The notes beneath the pieces are model-generated. The model did not search any database, had not been told where the DNA came from, and worked only from the letters and a program-made list of their open reading frames with translations. From NCBI GenBank assembly GCA_963969345.1, contig OZ017767.1:10794471-10858470 (forward strand): DNA of 64,000 nucleotides, given 5' to 3'. Position numbers and translations under genes: made by a program. Shown here piece by piece: positions 21,047 to 32,445 of the stretch. Position 1 is the first letter of the stretch. Every line of letters starts with the position of its first letter. The stretch comes from Turbatrix aceti (lineage: Eukaryota; Nematoda; Chromadorea; Rhabditida; Panagrolaimidae).

Positions 21047-21893
21047 CCCAAGGTCTGCTATCTATGAGTTTATAGACTCTATAAATTTTATAGAGCAGTT
21101 ATAGCCAAACATACTATGTTTTAGATAGCGAACAAGCTATATAGACATGAAAAAAATTTGCAAAAAAATTCTTCTCTATATAGAGAAGAAAGCTTAGCCA
21201 CAATAAAAATTGAAACGGGAATAAAGTTTTGACAAAACGTTTTGGCAATCCGTCTTTAATTTACCTGAAAACAATTTGCATTTCATGAAATTACTTCAAC
21301 TGTTATGAAACAAAAATTCAGTGTGACTTCATTTCGTGATTTTGTGTCGCAACGTAAGTGTTTTTGCGGTGCGGAATTCTATTTTTTTCAGTTTTTGCGG
21401 GCAAAAACTGAAGATCTACTGCGAGGATGCTGGATGCGACAAATATCAGAGCTATGTTTTGGAGTTTTCAAGTGTTACGGCCTAACATCCGTTAAACATC
21501 GCCTATCATCTACTTTTTACAAATCTATTTATAAAAAAAAATTGTATCCGATTTGGTGCGTTCGAAACAGAGGAAATAAATGTAAAGGGAAAAAGTCAAA
21601 AAAAATAGGTCTGGAAAAGGATCTGGAAAAAATCAAAAGCAACACAACTCCACGTGGCGAATCTGCCACGATCGCAAAAAAACCACTGTAATATGCAAAT
21701 TTGAAGTATTTGAGGATGAAAGTCATTTTTTTATAGATAACACGCTTTATCTATGTAGACAAGGTGAACATTTGCATCATTTTGTTGTCTATATAGACAA
21801 GAGTGTTAGCTAAAATATAGTATAAATTTGTCTATTTCTGCTCTATAAAGCGTCTATAATTTGTCTATAAATCGCTTTATAGATTACCTTGGG
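21047..21893. mobile_element. 847-bp MITE inserted in gag
   Basis: The inverted ends are CCCAAGGT...ACCTTGGG, with further TTTATAGA/CTCTATAAA palindromes at both sides. The flanks show a 2-bp AA duplication (...GAAAA | AAGGAAAAT), though the host sequence is repetitive. Loss of the element with one AA would restore the frame. A 128-codon frame inside (21305-21691) has no recognisable domain. The superfamily is unassigned. Confidence 0.75.
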
Positions 21894-24800
21894 AAGGAAA
21901 ATGGAACGGCGACAGAAAAGGAAAACGAAACGGCGACAATGACAAAAATGATGGAGAAAATGACAGCGACAATGGAAGCGATGAAGGCAGAAATGGAAGA
22001 AATTGCTACGACGAAAAAGCCAGCGACAGAAAACAAGAAAACGACAATACTACGACGCGACAACTTCTTTGATCCCAAAGAAACACAATCAACTACGGCA
22101 GTAACCCAACTAATCGAACAACTCAACGAAATGAAAATCCAACGCGAAATCGAAGCTATGAAAAAGGAACTGGAAGAACAGAAAAAGAATCGAAACAACG
22201 CCCCAACCCGTATCATATTTGGTACAAAGAACGTCACACATGGAAACCTGGAACTAGCCTACGAAACACACGACTCAAACACGAATGGTATTCTCAAAAC
22301 GGCGCAACTCAACATGCTATCAATCAATATTCCCGCAGATGAAGTACCCCAATTCACTGGAGATCCAGCACAAGTCTTCACCCAATGGTTACGACAACTC
22401 GAACTACAAATGACCAAATACCCATTCGAACTCAACGAGCGACGACGTCTTGCCCACCTAGTATCAAAACTCAAAGGAACAGCTCTTCTGGCATACGACT
22501 CATTCCCGCCAAACGTCAGAAACAGCTACTACGAAGCGACCGAAGCATTAAACCGTCGATTCCCCAACGACCAAGCAAAGAAAAACGCTACAGAATCCTT
22601 CGCAAGCTGCTACCAGAACAAAGGAGAAAAAGTCCACAACTACTACGAACGCCTAGCTACACTTATTTACACCATGATGGAAGGTGAACCAACTGAAATC
22701 ATCGAAAACGTCCTACTACGCGAAACAATCAACCGAATGAAACCCAGTCTACGTGAATACGTCAGCAGCAAAGATCCAGAAACCGTCGAAAAAGCTCTTA
22801 CTTTAGCCCAACGACAAGAACGAATCGAAGAAAAACGTACCCAATCAATATCCTCCGTCAACGAAACGACCAATCAAATAGCCAAAGCTCTAACAATTTC
22901 ATCAAAGAACCTGCAGAAATGCTTCAAATGCCAAAAACCTGGACACTTCGCTAATGAATGCCGCACTCTTATTTGTCACTACTGCAACAAACCCGGACAC
23001 ATGGAGAATAACTGCTGGTCAAAGAACAACAAGAACCAAAATCAACGATCCCGTACTCAACACTACAACCGCCAACCGTCACCCTACCCCAGATACACAA
23101 GAAACAACCACTCCTCCTACAAGAACTTCAACCGTAATCGATCGTCATCACCAAGAAACAATCACCGCAATGGACGCGACAACCGACATAGCAGAACGCC
23201 TGAACACAAAACAACTGTTAGGTTTGCAAACACAAACCCTATCTACGCAGCAATGAACACCCTACTACCAATCAACATCAATAATTCAACGACTCAAATC
23301 AAGAAACCAGACCTTTCGACAAAATTTCTAATGGCCTTAAGTATAATGGCAATTTTTGTCACGCCAACTACCGCTCTCATACAAGCCGACGACGTACTAT
23401 TCTGTACAGCAAATGCACCAACGTCATACTGGACACTTCCAAACAAGCCACCTTGTCATACACCCGAATTTCATACCCTGGATGCTGTAGTGGAAACAAC
23501 ATGGGATGTCCACAGACCAAACACAATCGAATACCAGACAACAGCTCATCACTGTCAATGCCGCCGCACAACTCAAACGCATCAACGAAGCTTCTTCGGA
23601 ACTGACATCTACTCCGAACCAATTATTGAACCAGTATCTACAACCGTTGCTGAATGCAAAAGAATGGCTACCGTTCAACTATCAGACCACGGCATACTCC
23701 AAAACCAAACCGATTTTTTTGGAACCAACAACACACTCAACTTTCCCGACTATTGGTTTCCCCGCTACTTATTTGCCGACACCGAATCAGTCATCAACTG
23801 CTACCACAGCACAACAAACATCTACACCCGACATGGAACCGAAGAAGTGACAAAAGCTATTCCTTCGTCAATACCCTGCTACTATCGACATGGATCCTGC
23901 CAATTAGAAGATCATGGAGTTCTAATTTGGACGCCAGACCAAACTCATCAATGCAAGTACATTCAAATGAGGAAGATGGAAGGCTCATTTGGTGGAAACG
24001 TTTTCATTGCCGAAAACAAACAATTCGCCCTATCATTCCATCCCAACAACGAACAAATCAGAACGAACGACTGCAACACCACATTTCTACTATCAGATCA
24101 AGGATACGCTGTACCACTCCGTACGTGGAACTCAACTATAAGTAAACGTGATAACAAAATCACGCAGAAACCACGAATCAAACGCCAATCCGGAATTGTT
24201 CTCACTGAACAATTCGCTGCTCAACTAACGGCACTTCAAAGAAACACGGACAACACCGCCAAACAATTCTTCACCGCATCAGTCCGCCATGTCTGCTCAG
24301 CATTGGAAGCTATTGCCGACGCAACCGTTGCACTAGCTGCAGCAAATCCGACACTTCTCGCTCGAGAACTCTTGAATCAAACGTCAATCAAAGCAAAGCT
24401 AATCACCGCTACAACACTTGAAGTCAAAGCCTGTACCGAAATTCCATTCGAAACAATTACATTCCTACCTCAGAAACAATGCTACGACCGACTACCCGTG
24501 GAATTCGTCTATCATCATCACAAACTACAAGCCTTTTTAGATCCAATCTCTCGGATACTGGAACCGACAGCAAAAGAAACGCCATGCTCAGAATCACCGT
24601 ACATCTTCATTGACCGACACAATGGACAACTACAACGCTACGATCAAACGACAGGACACATCGAATTTGTCCACAAACTCATCGAGATTGGCAGATTCAG
24701 AACTATCGACTTTCCAGAAATCAACATTGGAGACAAGCACCAGATTTACACCAACTTGGTATTGACCAACCTCTCAGAAGTCTTTTCATTCCAACGCTTT

Positions 24801-27800
24801 GAAAAAGATCTATCAAATCATCTGAACGTCCAAGAAATGATAGAAACCTACCAATATTCCCTCGACAATGGACTACTGCTACAAACAACCCAGCCCTACA
24901 AAACCGTCAAAGAAAAGAAAGCCATGCACTTTGCCGAATCGCTTGTTGCCAACGGCCTCTTTGGTTTTCTCACTGGTGGTATTTTCGCCCCATCTCAAAT
25001 ATGGATATTCGCCTGCTGCACATACGTCACAGCCGCAGTAATTGCCAAAATCATCATGCCCGCCTTGGTACAAGAAATCATGCGATACACCAATCTACCC
25101 TTTCTGACAAACCGCGTAATCAACAACGTACAACAATGGAACAAACAACGCAACGAACGACGACAAGAACGAGAAAGACAACGACAAGAAGCAGAAAGTC
25201 TTCCCCTGCAGAACTTAGTTCCTACACGAACTTTCACCAATCAAACCTGTGCTACTACAAAAGCCCACTTGAACGGCTATCTCAACGGAATTCCCGCAAG
25301 AATGCTACTCGACACCGGAGCTGTATTTTCTATCATCCACAAAAGCTTCATTGATCAACATCAACTCAAAACACGACAAGCCGAAGAAGAAATCAAACTT
25401 GTCGGAATCAACAATACCCCCATACCATGCCGACACGTCGCACCAATCGTCATCACACTTCAAGAAAGAAATATTCACTGCGAACCAATCGTACTGGAAG
25501 AAGACCACTTCGCCAACTGCTACGACATTCTACTAGGAGAAGATATTCTCGAACCAAATGGCTTCATCATCGACTACACCAGCAAAACCTGTCACATCGG
25601 AAAGACAATCGAGAAAATGACAGACGCCTACGCCTCAATGCAAATCCAAGAAGCAGAAGAAGATATTATCAACCTACCAAAAACCGACCTCTCCGCTACC
25701 TATACCGAAGAATTGGCAGAACTCATCAACAAATATTCCAACCTATTCAGCCGAAACGACAAAGACCTCGGCAGATGCAAGATCGCCGCACCAAAAATGA
25801 TTGTCACAAGCGACAAACCAACAACTACCCAACCATACCGAATACCAGAAACAGTCAAGCCCGCAGTCGACACCTTCATCAAAGAAATGCTAGAGACCGG
25901 TGTACTCATCGAATCCACCACTCCCTGGGTATCAGGCATAGTGGTTGTGCCAAAGAAAAATGGCAAACTACGACCATGCGTGGATTTCCGCCGACTCAAC
26001 AACGTCACAGAAATGGACCCATATCCACTGCCAAGAATCGAAACACTTCTCAACAAAACATCAGGATGCTATTGGTATAGCACACTTGATATGAAATCTG
26101 GTTTTCTTCAAATTCCACTTGATGAAGATACCAGTAGATATTGTGGCATCATCACTGAGACCGGAATATTTCAATTCACAACGATGCCTTTTGGCTTGAA
26201 AAACGCACCAGCTATATTCTGCCGCGTTATGTCAACAGTACTACAAGGACTAGAAGAATTTGCCCTAGCATACATGGACGACATCATCATCTTCACACGC
26301 AGCACCGACCCAAAAGAACACCTGGAAGCTCTATCAATGGTATTTCAACGACTCAAAGAATACGGCCTCAAGATACACGCCGAGAAATGCTCCCTCGCCA
26401 ACCGCAGTGTCACATATGTGGGTCACCGTATCGACATGGATGGAATAAGCCCATCTGATGCTCATCTAGCTTCCATACGGAACTACCCTCCACCCACAAC
26501 CGTGACGGAAATCAAAAGATTCCTGGGCTTAGCCAACTTCTTCAGGAAATTCATCCCTCACTTCGCCGCCATCGCCAGACCTCTCACGGAGCTGACACGC
26601 AAAAACGTACCATTTCAATGGGAAGAAGCACAACAAATTGCTTTCAAAACACTTGTGGAAGAACTCACTCAACCACCAATCCTGACATCACCCGACTACA
26701 CTCAGAAATTCACCATCCATACAGATGCAAGTCTAACCGGACTCGCAGGAGCAATTCTACAGAAGAACGACAACGAATCAACTCACGCCATCGCCTACTT
26801 CTCACGACAACTTACCCCCGCCGAAAAGAACTACTCAACAACCGAACTGGAATTATTGGCACTAATTGCCACACTGGATCATTTTCGACATATTCTATAT
26901 GGAACCAGAATCATATGGAACACAGATCACAACCCATTAACTCATCTCAACAACACACCATCCAAATCTTCAAGACTCAACAGATGGTTACTACAACTAC
27001 AAGACTTTGACATTACGTCCTGCTACCTGAAAGGACCCGACAACGTACTCGCCGACGCCCTCTCCAGAGCAATATCGCCAACCCGAATCAACACGTCATA
27101 CTTCGGAATGGAACCAGAAGATGAAGAAGAAGAACAGGAAGAAGAAGAAGACAACAAATCAACCGACGCAGTAACTTCAAACAATCAAGTCATCAACAAG
27201 AACGACCAAAATACAAATTCCATCAACCAACTCAACGACGAAAACATCAAATCCGCCCTGGCTGCTCTTTCTGAAGGATGGAAGGGTTCCTCGAAACCAG
27301 AACTACAAAAATACTTCATCGTCAGAGACTCCCTGTCTGAAGTAAACGGCCTCCTGTACAAAGACGACCGACTCGTCATCCCTGAAGCAGACAGATCCAG
27401 AGTCTTAGCCATGCTGCACCGTTCACACCAAGGAATGGCTCGCACAAAGGCACTTGCCAGACGATACTTTTGGTGGCCAGGCCTCAACAAAGACATCGAA
27501 AACCTCTGCACTACATGCTCAACATGCAACAAATATGCTCCAGAAATTCCAAAACGACCAATCACACCTTGGAGAAAAACCGCTGAACCCATGGAACGAG
27601 TTCACATCGACTTTGCCGGACCTGTCTTCAATGCAACTTGGCTAGTTGTAGTTGATGCATACTCTCGTTTTCCATTCGTATTTCCGATGAAGAAAACCCG
27701 AGCCACAGATTGCATCGAAGTGCTAGACAGCATCTTCAGCCAATTTGGCTACCCCAAATACTTGGTATCCGACAACGGCAGACAATTCGCAGCCGAAGAA

Positions 27801-28946
27801 TTCAACTCCCACATGCAACGATCCGGAACTCACACGATGAAATCACCACCATACCATCCGGAATCAAATGGGCTTGCGGAAAAATTTGTGCAGACTTTCA
27901 AGAAATCCGTCAAAAAGATCTTGGAAGAAACTCCCGACATGCAGCCCGCTAAAGCGACCAAAATCTGGCTAGCGGATTACCGCAACACACCTCTTCCCTC
28001 AATTGGACAATCACCCAGCGAACTTATGTTCTCGCGACTACTCAATCATCCACTCGACACCTTTACCCCGCCGCGCGCCAACCAAGCAGCCGAGCAGACG
28101 CCGCCAGCGACTCAACAAAACAATAACACCTATTCAATAGGCGACTTAGTCTGGCGCCGATCCACGCTCGAGAACTGCTGGCACGCAGCAACGGTCACTA
28201 ACACAAAAGGACAAGCCATTTGCGAAGTCCAAGATGTTAAGAACGGAAAATTACACCGGACTCATCTCGACGACCTCAAACAAAGAAAATCTACAAATCC
28301 GCCTCAACAGCCGGACAGTCTTGACCCCGAGACTTCGGAAGCTGATTGGCTCCACCCTCCAGCTAACTCAATTCCAGAAGAGGAAGAAGCCGGCAGATCA
28401 TCATTCGAAGGCATTTGCCTACCTTGTGTCGCGTGCCTTACCTCCTCCTCCTTAGTCACCCCTCGCTTTCAGCTACTGAACATGTCCGACACCCAGTCTG
28501 AGTTTGAGTACATGGAGAACGGCGTGGATGAAACTTCGACCGCTCCTCCATCTCCGCTCCCTTCGCCACCTCCTCAGGATGCCCACTCTGAATGTCCTCC
28601 TCGTCTCCGAGCCCAACTTCGCGTCTCCCGCCTTCGTGCACATGTCCAACCACTGGTCCTACCAGACGATGCAGAACGAGGATGCCGCCCGTTGTGCGTA
28701 GTCCCACCGGCGACTGAGCAACGCACACGCTGTGAGGTCGCTGCGATCTTCGCCGACCTTGTTTCGTACGAAGCCCGCGAAGCACTAGTCACCGAAGCGC
28801 TCCAGAAAGAAGGTAATCCCTTCCGAACGCTCTGTGCCATCGCGACGGAACTTAAAGACATGACGTCGGTCCGCCCAATGGTTAGCCTTGAGGATGTGAG
28901 CCACATCCTCAGAGCTAAGGGCCTGCCCTCGGACCTCGGTGGCTTC
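21894..28946 (+). pseudogene. Retrotransposon polyprotein: Gag - envelope-like - PR - RT - RNase H - IN
   Basis: One open frame of about 2350 codons. Residue numbers are counted from 21861, where the open frame begins within the MITE. There are two CCHC knuckles near residues 354-385 (CFKCQKPGHFANEC and CHYCNKPGHMENNC). The envelope-like segment covers about 485-1075. The protease active site LLDTGA is near 1150. RT catalytic YMDD is near 1471. RNase H starts near TDAS at 1621. The integrase zinc motif (HRSHQG...CTTCSTC) is near 1853-1890, with DDE-type residues in VVVDAYSRF (about 1930), SDNGRQF (1970) and HPESNGLAEK (2000). A post-integrase GDLVWRR module and a Pro/Ser/Glu-rich tail follow. 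No internal stop or frameshift is present. The frame is cut at the 3' end by the hAT-like element whose first bases supply the stop, and at the 5' end by the other MITE. Confidence 0.9.
23310..25180 (+). other. Envelope-like membrane glycoprotein segment inside Gag-Pol
   Basis: After the zinc knuckles comes a basic stretch, then a signal-peptide-like hydrophobic segment (FLMALSIMAIFVTPTTALI, residues about 490-510). A Cys-rich domain of about 260 residues follows, then a furin-type site RIKRQ (about 771-775). Next are an Ala-rich helical region and further Cys residues, and a strong membrane span (IFACCTYVTAAVIAKIIMPA, about 1045-1065). Then come NKQRNERRQERERQRQEAES and the protease. This fits a precursor cleaved into surface and membrane subunits. 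The topology is coherent: cytosolic Gag, lumenal ectodomain, cytosolic protease-RT-integrase. The glycoprotein class is not recognised by eye. Confidence 0.6.
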
Positions 28947-29615
28947 TAGTGTTTATCTGATATCAGGTTTAGCCTGATATCAGGGTCTGATACTGATACT
29001 GATATCAGATCAGTATCAGTCAGGCAAGAATTTTGAAAGGTCAACATGATATCATGATAGCAAATATCAATATCAGTCAGTATCATGATCTCAGAAAAAA
29101 GTATCATGATACTGATATCTCGATCAAAAAAACGGAAGCAACAACAAAAAGCGGGTTTAAAGCAGTGTGGCAAAATTTCGGGAGAGATTACAATCCGTGA
29201 AAAAATCTCCGGAGTATAAAAACTAGGTTTTACCGTCATTTTTTTCGTTATTTTTTATTTTGAACACTGAAATCTTCTGCGAAATTTTTTTTATCCGAAA
29301 GAATCTCCGGATATTCTCCGGAGAAATTCTCTTGAGAGATTTTGAAGATTCACTTTTTTTACTAGTTTTTCTAAACGACGACATTGCATGTTATTTATTC
29401 AAATGAAATTGAATTTTGAGATTTTGTGGGATTTTTTTCATATCAGACAGATATCACGATATCAGACTGATATCATGATATCAGCCTGATATCAGGTTAC
29501 TATCAGTCAGGCACGTTTTTTTTCCTTCATCCTGATATCAGTATCAGATCATGATACTTTTTTTAGGTATCAGATCAGATCATGATATCAAAAAAACGGT
29601 ATCAGATAAACACTA
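28947..29615. mobile_element. hAT-like MITE interrupting the polyprotein C-terminus
   Basis: A 669-bp element with perfect 16-bp ends TAGTGTTTATCTGATA and the 8-bp duplication GTGGCTTC (28939-28946 and 29616-29623). The interior is dominated by TGATATCA(G/T) palindromes. Its first bases create the stop codon that ends the long frame. The sequence after the second GTGGCTTC continues in the compatible frame. The same family supplies the window start (1-195). Confidence 0.9.
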
Positions 29616-30220
29616 GTGGCTTCACCCACACCAAGATCGAGAGATTCGACCTGGTAACAGTGACCCGCCTGTTATGCCCGAATCATAGATTCCTCTGTCG
29701 TAAGACAGATGGCAACCTGCGCGGTTTTTACCGCTATGGTTGTGGGCCGATTAACAACTACGTCCTGGTCGACTTCGGATATCCCGAAAGTCGACGAGTT
29801 CTCTCCGACCACGAAGAAGTCGAGAACGTCCCAGTCACCGGCCCCGTCGACGCAGTCCCGCTTAACGACTTCTATTTCCCCGTAGGAGACGTTAGCTCAG
29901 GACAGCTGAAAAGGACGGCTCGTAGCGCCATCCGATTGCCGACCCAAGAGCTAAGCCTCGTGCTGGCCTTCACGAAGCTTGTCCGTCATGTCCTTGGGAC
30001 GAAGGACAAGGTTTCGTACGCAAGGTTCAGGTCCACGATGTTTGGCCTTGGTTTGCCCCAGGAGCCGAGCGAGTTTTCATCCCTCGGCCTACAGGGCGCA
30101 CTGCGCCTCTTTGCGCCCGACATCCGTCTACTGACCCTAGCCTACGACGTCCAACCCGACGACATCCACCCCCGCAACATCCTCTCTATTGTAAGTCCAC
30201 AACATTACCACGACGCTTGA
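29616..30220 (+). pseudogene. C-terminal extension of the retrotransposon polyprotein
   Basis: About 200 codons downstream of the MITE form the displaced end of the retrotransposon frame. They contain LCPNHRFLCRKTDGN, YGCGPINNYVLVDFGYPESR and a helical part (LSLVLAFTKLVRHVLGTK), ending SPQHYHDA-stop 28 bp before the polypurine tract. The family is not recognised. With the stretch upstream of the MITE it makes an extra domain of more than 300 residues after integrase, lacking chromodomain features. Confidence 0.7.
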
Positions 30221-30247
30221 CTACCCCTCCCCCGTAGTTTTATTCTC

Positions 30248-30260
30248 CGAAAAAGGGAGG
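30248..30260 (+). other. Polypurine tract
   Basis: The purine run GAAAAAGGGAGGA immediately precedes the 3' LTR, the expected plus-strand priming site. Confidence 0.75.
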
Positions 30261-30262
30261 AC

Positions 30263-30674
30263 TGCAATGTCCCAACATTGCCCTTCTTACCCAACATTAC
30301 CCAATATTGTTTTAACCCCTTAACAGCTGCTAGGTTAACAGGTGCAACAGGTGCACGGCATGACCTGTGCCATCCGTGCCACGGCACTTGACCTAGCACC
30401 TAACCCCGCCCCCTTTTTGGGTCCCTATAAAAGGAACCCACACTCCCACACAATTCAATCTTAGTAAGTTATTATTCTTATTATCCATTCAGATATATTC
30501 TTAGATTCTTATTATCTTATTATTCATTCATCTTTGTTGTTCATTTATTGTTTGCGTTTAATACTTTGTTCTTTATAACGTTATTTATATTTTGGTTATC
30601 TCATATTCTGTTGTCGAGATAAATATCGCGTTGTATTAGTATCCTTACAGAGGGAACCAGACGGGGACACATCA
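30263..30674 (+). repeat. 3' LTR
   Basis: Direct repeat of 19960-20359, starting TGCAATGTCCC and ending GACACATCA, with the TATA box at 30426. It includes the TTCAATCTTAGTAAG stretch largely missing from the 5' LTR. Confidence 0.9.
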
Positions 30675-31013
30675 AGTACAATATTGTTATTCCCAATTTT
30701 CTGGTTTAAACAATATACTAATATTCTTGTTTCGGCAGGAAAGAAAATACAATCTCCCTGCTCCTGCTCATTGCTCGCACTTGCTTGTTTATCTTCCTCT
30801 GCCATTAAAATTAGCATTGCCCTGATTGCATGGGAGGTTGTGAATGAAAACTTGAAAGCGCGTCTGCGTGTCGGTGTAACAAAATTAAGCATACGCGCAC
30901 ACACTTTGTCTAACTAATAAATGCACTGAGGTGACACCACAGAAAGTACGGTCCTTTACTGTCTAATTGAAAGACGTCTGCGAGTTGTATGTTAAATTTT
31001 TTGGCGGGAAAAA
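30675..31013. repeat. Composite repeat (relative of 59870-60180), cut by gap
   Basis: The sequence from AGTACAATATTGTTATTCCC to TTGGCGGGAAAAA matches 59873-60175 with small differences. It starts exactly at the retrotransposon 3' LTR and ends at the run of N. Frames here are repeat-derived. Confidence 0.65.
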
Positions 31014-31213
31014 NNNNNNNNNNNNNNNNNNNNNNNNNNNNNNNNNNNNNNNNNNNNNNNNNNNNNNNNNNNNNNNNNNNNNNNNNNNNNNNNNNNNNNN
31101 NNNNNNNNNNNNNNNNNNNNNNNNNNNNNNNNNNNNNNNNNNNNNNNNNNNNNNNNNNNNNNNNNNNNNNNNNNNNNNNNNNNNNNNNNNNNNNNNNNNN
31201 NNNNNNNNNNNNN
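31014..31213. other. Assembly gap (200 N)
   Basis: Exactly 200 unknown bases, a conventional scaffold gap size. The true distance and content are unknown. Open frames reported across it are meaningless. Confidence 0.98.
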
Positions 31214-32445
31214 GGTTGCAGGGAAAGTTTCCCGCCACTCGAAAAAATTTTGTATTATTTTTTTCCAGATAGGTCTTGAAATTTTAATTGAGTAATTATA
31301 TAAAGGCCACACAGTAATGCATACAATAGCGTTTCCGGATTTGGAATGAGGCGTCGGACTCATGAACAAAAATTTTTTTACCAAAGGTAAAATTTTGCTT
31401 CTTACTTTAGCGTTAGATCCTTATGTGCTCCGCAGCCGAAGCGGCACGGAACTTTTGCAGTGCGATGGGTGAGGGAAGCCTTTCCTACAATATCACAATG
31501 GCGGGGTTCGCAAAATTCTATAAGCGGGACTTCTACCTCGAAGATGTTGAACGCTTTTTATCCATGTGGGTGTCAATGACTTGCGAGTTGTGAAGCTGGT
31601 TGAAGAGGACCGCGGCGGGCAGCACGCTATTTTGGAGAACTTATAAGGCCCCCTAACTCCACAACCGTTCAATATTTTCACTTTGTTGAAAAGGTGTCAA
31701 AACTGGAAATTTGCATACCCCATGAATTGTCGGCCTATCAAGCCCGGACCAAAGTCGATCCAGGCATACAACTTTTGACCTTCCGCCGCGCGTTCGAAGG
31801 TTCAGCAACCTGATCACTGGCAATAAGAAGAGGGTACTCTGTGCCATTCATATATAAAGCGGCAGCGGCTTAGCTCAGATAAGATAGGCATGCGACCCGA
31901 GAACCTGAGGTTCTTCAAAGGAAAGTCAAAAAAATTTTCCGGCGCGACGTCAACGGCATTGTGCACCGGGGCATTTTTTTATACGAACCAACGACTTGTG
32001 CTAATTACTACTGTGCCTCACTTAACCGGGTTGCACAAAAACTGCAAGAAAAAAATGACAATTTTTTTTCCTGCATGTCAACTCCAAACTTGACATTAAA
32101 ATACGGTTCCGGGAAAAAATCCAGGAACTTTCGGGAAATGTTTTGTTTTACCTATTGTACTCACCAGACATTACTCTAACAATTTACCACTCGCCCCTCT
32201 CTCTAAGCAATCACCTGCGAGACAGGCATTTTTTTACGAAAGCCACCTCAAAACCGACCTCGACGACTTCTTCGCCTCTAGCTCTCTGGATTTCCACGCT
32301 CATAAAATCCGGCAGGTACCTATTAAATGGCAAGAAGTTGTCGATTACAGTAGTACATAATTAGTTCTACATTGTTGCTTTTTTGTGGTTTAAAAATAAT
32401 ACAAACTTTTTCCTTAAAATGGCGGGAAACTTTCCCTGCAACCTA
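31214..32445. mobile_element. hAT-like TIR element abutting the gap
   Basis: The left end GGTTGCAGGGAAAGTTTCCC at 31214 is the exact reverse complement of the sequence ending at 32443, where the outer bases CCTA complete a TAGGTTGCAGGG terminus, as in many hAT elements. The perfect pairing covers 24 bp. The first bases of the left end and any target duplication fall in the gap. No transposase domain is recognised in the short frames inside. Confidence 0.65.

Larger units (their letters stand above)
19960..30674 (+). mobile_element. Ty3/gypsy LTR retrotransposon with envelope-like segment, split by two MITEs
   Basis: A 10.7-kb element: 5' LTR (400 bp), primer-binding site, one long gag-pol-type reading frame, polypurine tract and 3' LTR (412 bp). 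Domain order is coiled-coil N-terminal Gag, Gag with two CCHC knuckles, membrane glycoprotein-like segment, aspartic protease, reverse transcriptase, RNase H, integrase and a C-terminal extension. RT before integrase identifies Ty3/gypsy; the one-ORF layout recalls nematode Cer1-like elements. It is defective because an 847-bp element (21047-21893) and a 669-bp element (28947-29615) interrupt the frame. No target-site duplication is evident: the 5' flank ends ...ATACACAC and the 3' flank starts AGTACAAT. Confidence 0.9.

Noticed and set aside
21305..21691. 128-codon frame inside the gag MITE
   Set aside because: It has no transposase motif and lies within a short inverted-repeat element typical of non-autonomous copies.
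23654..26080. Overlapping frames of 114-217 codons within the retrotransposon polyprotein (for example 25427-26080)
   Set aside because: Arg/His/Thr-rich shadow frames of the conserved polyprotein with no independent start context or domains.
30963..31384. Several frames spanning the run of N
   Set aside because: They are open only because N codons are unresolved; there is no evidence of protein.
31860..31925. tRNA-like stretch (GGCTTAGCTCAG...)
   Set aside because: It has an A-box-like string only; there is no B-box GGTTCGAANCC, no acceptor pairing and no anticodon arm.
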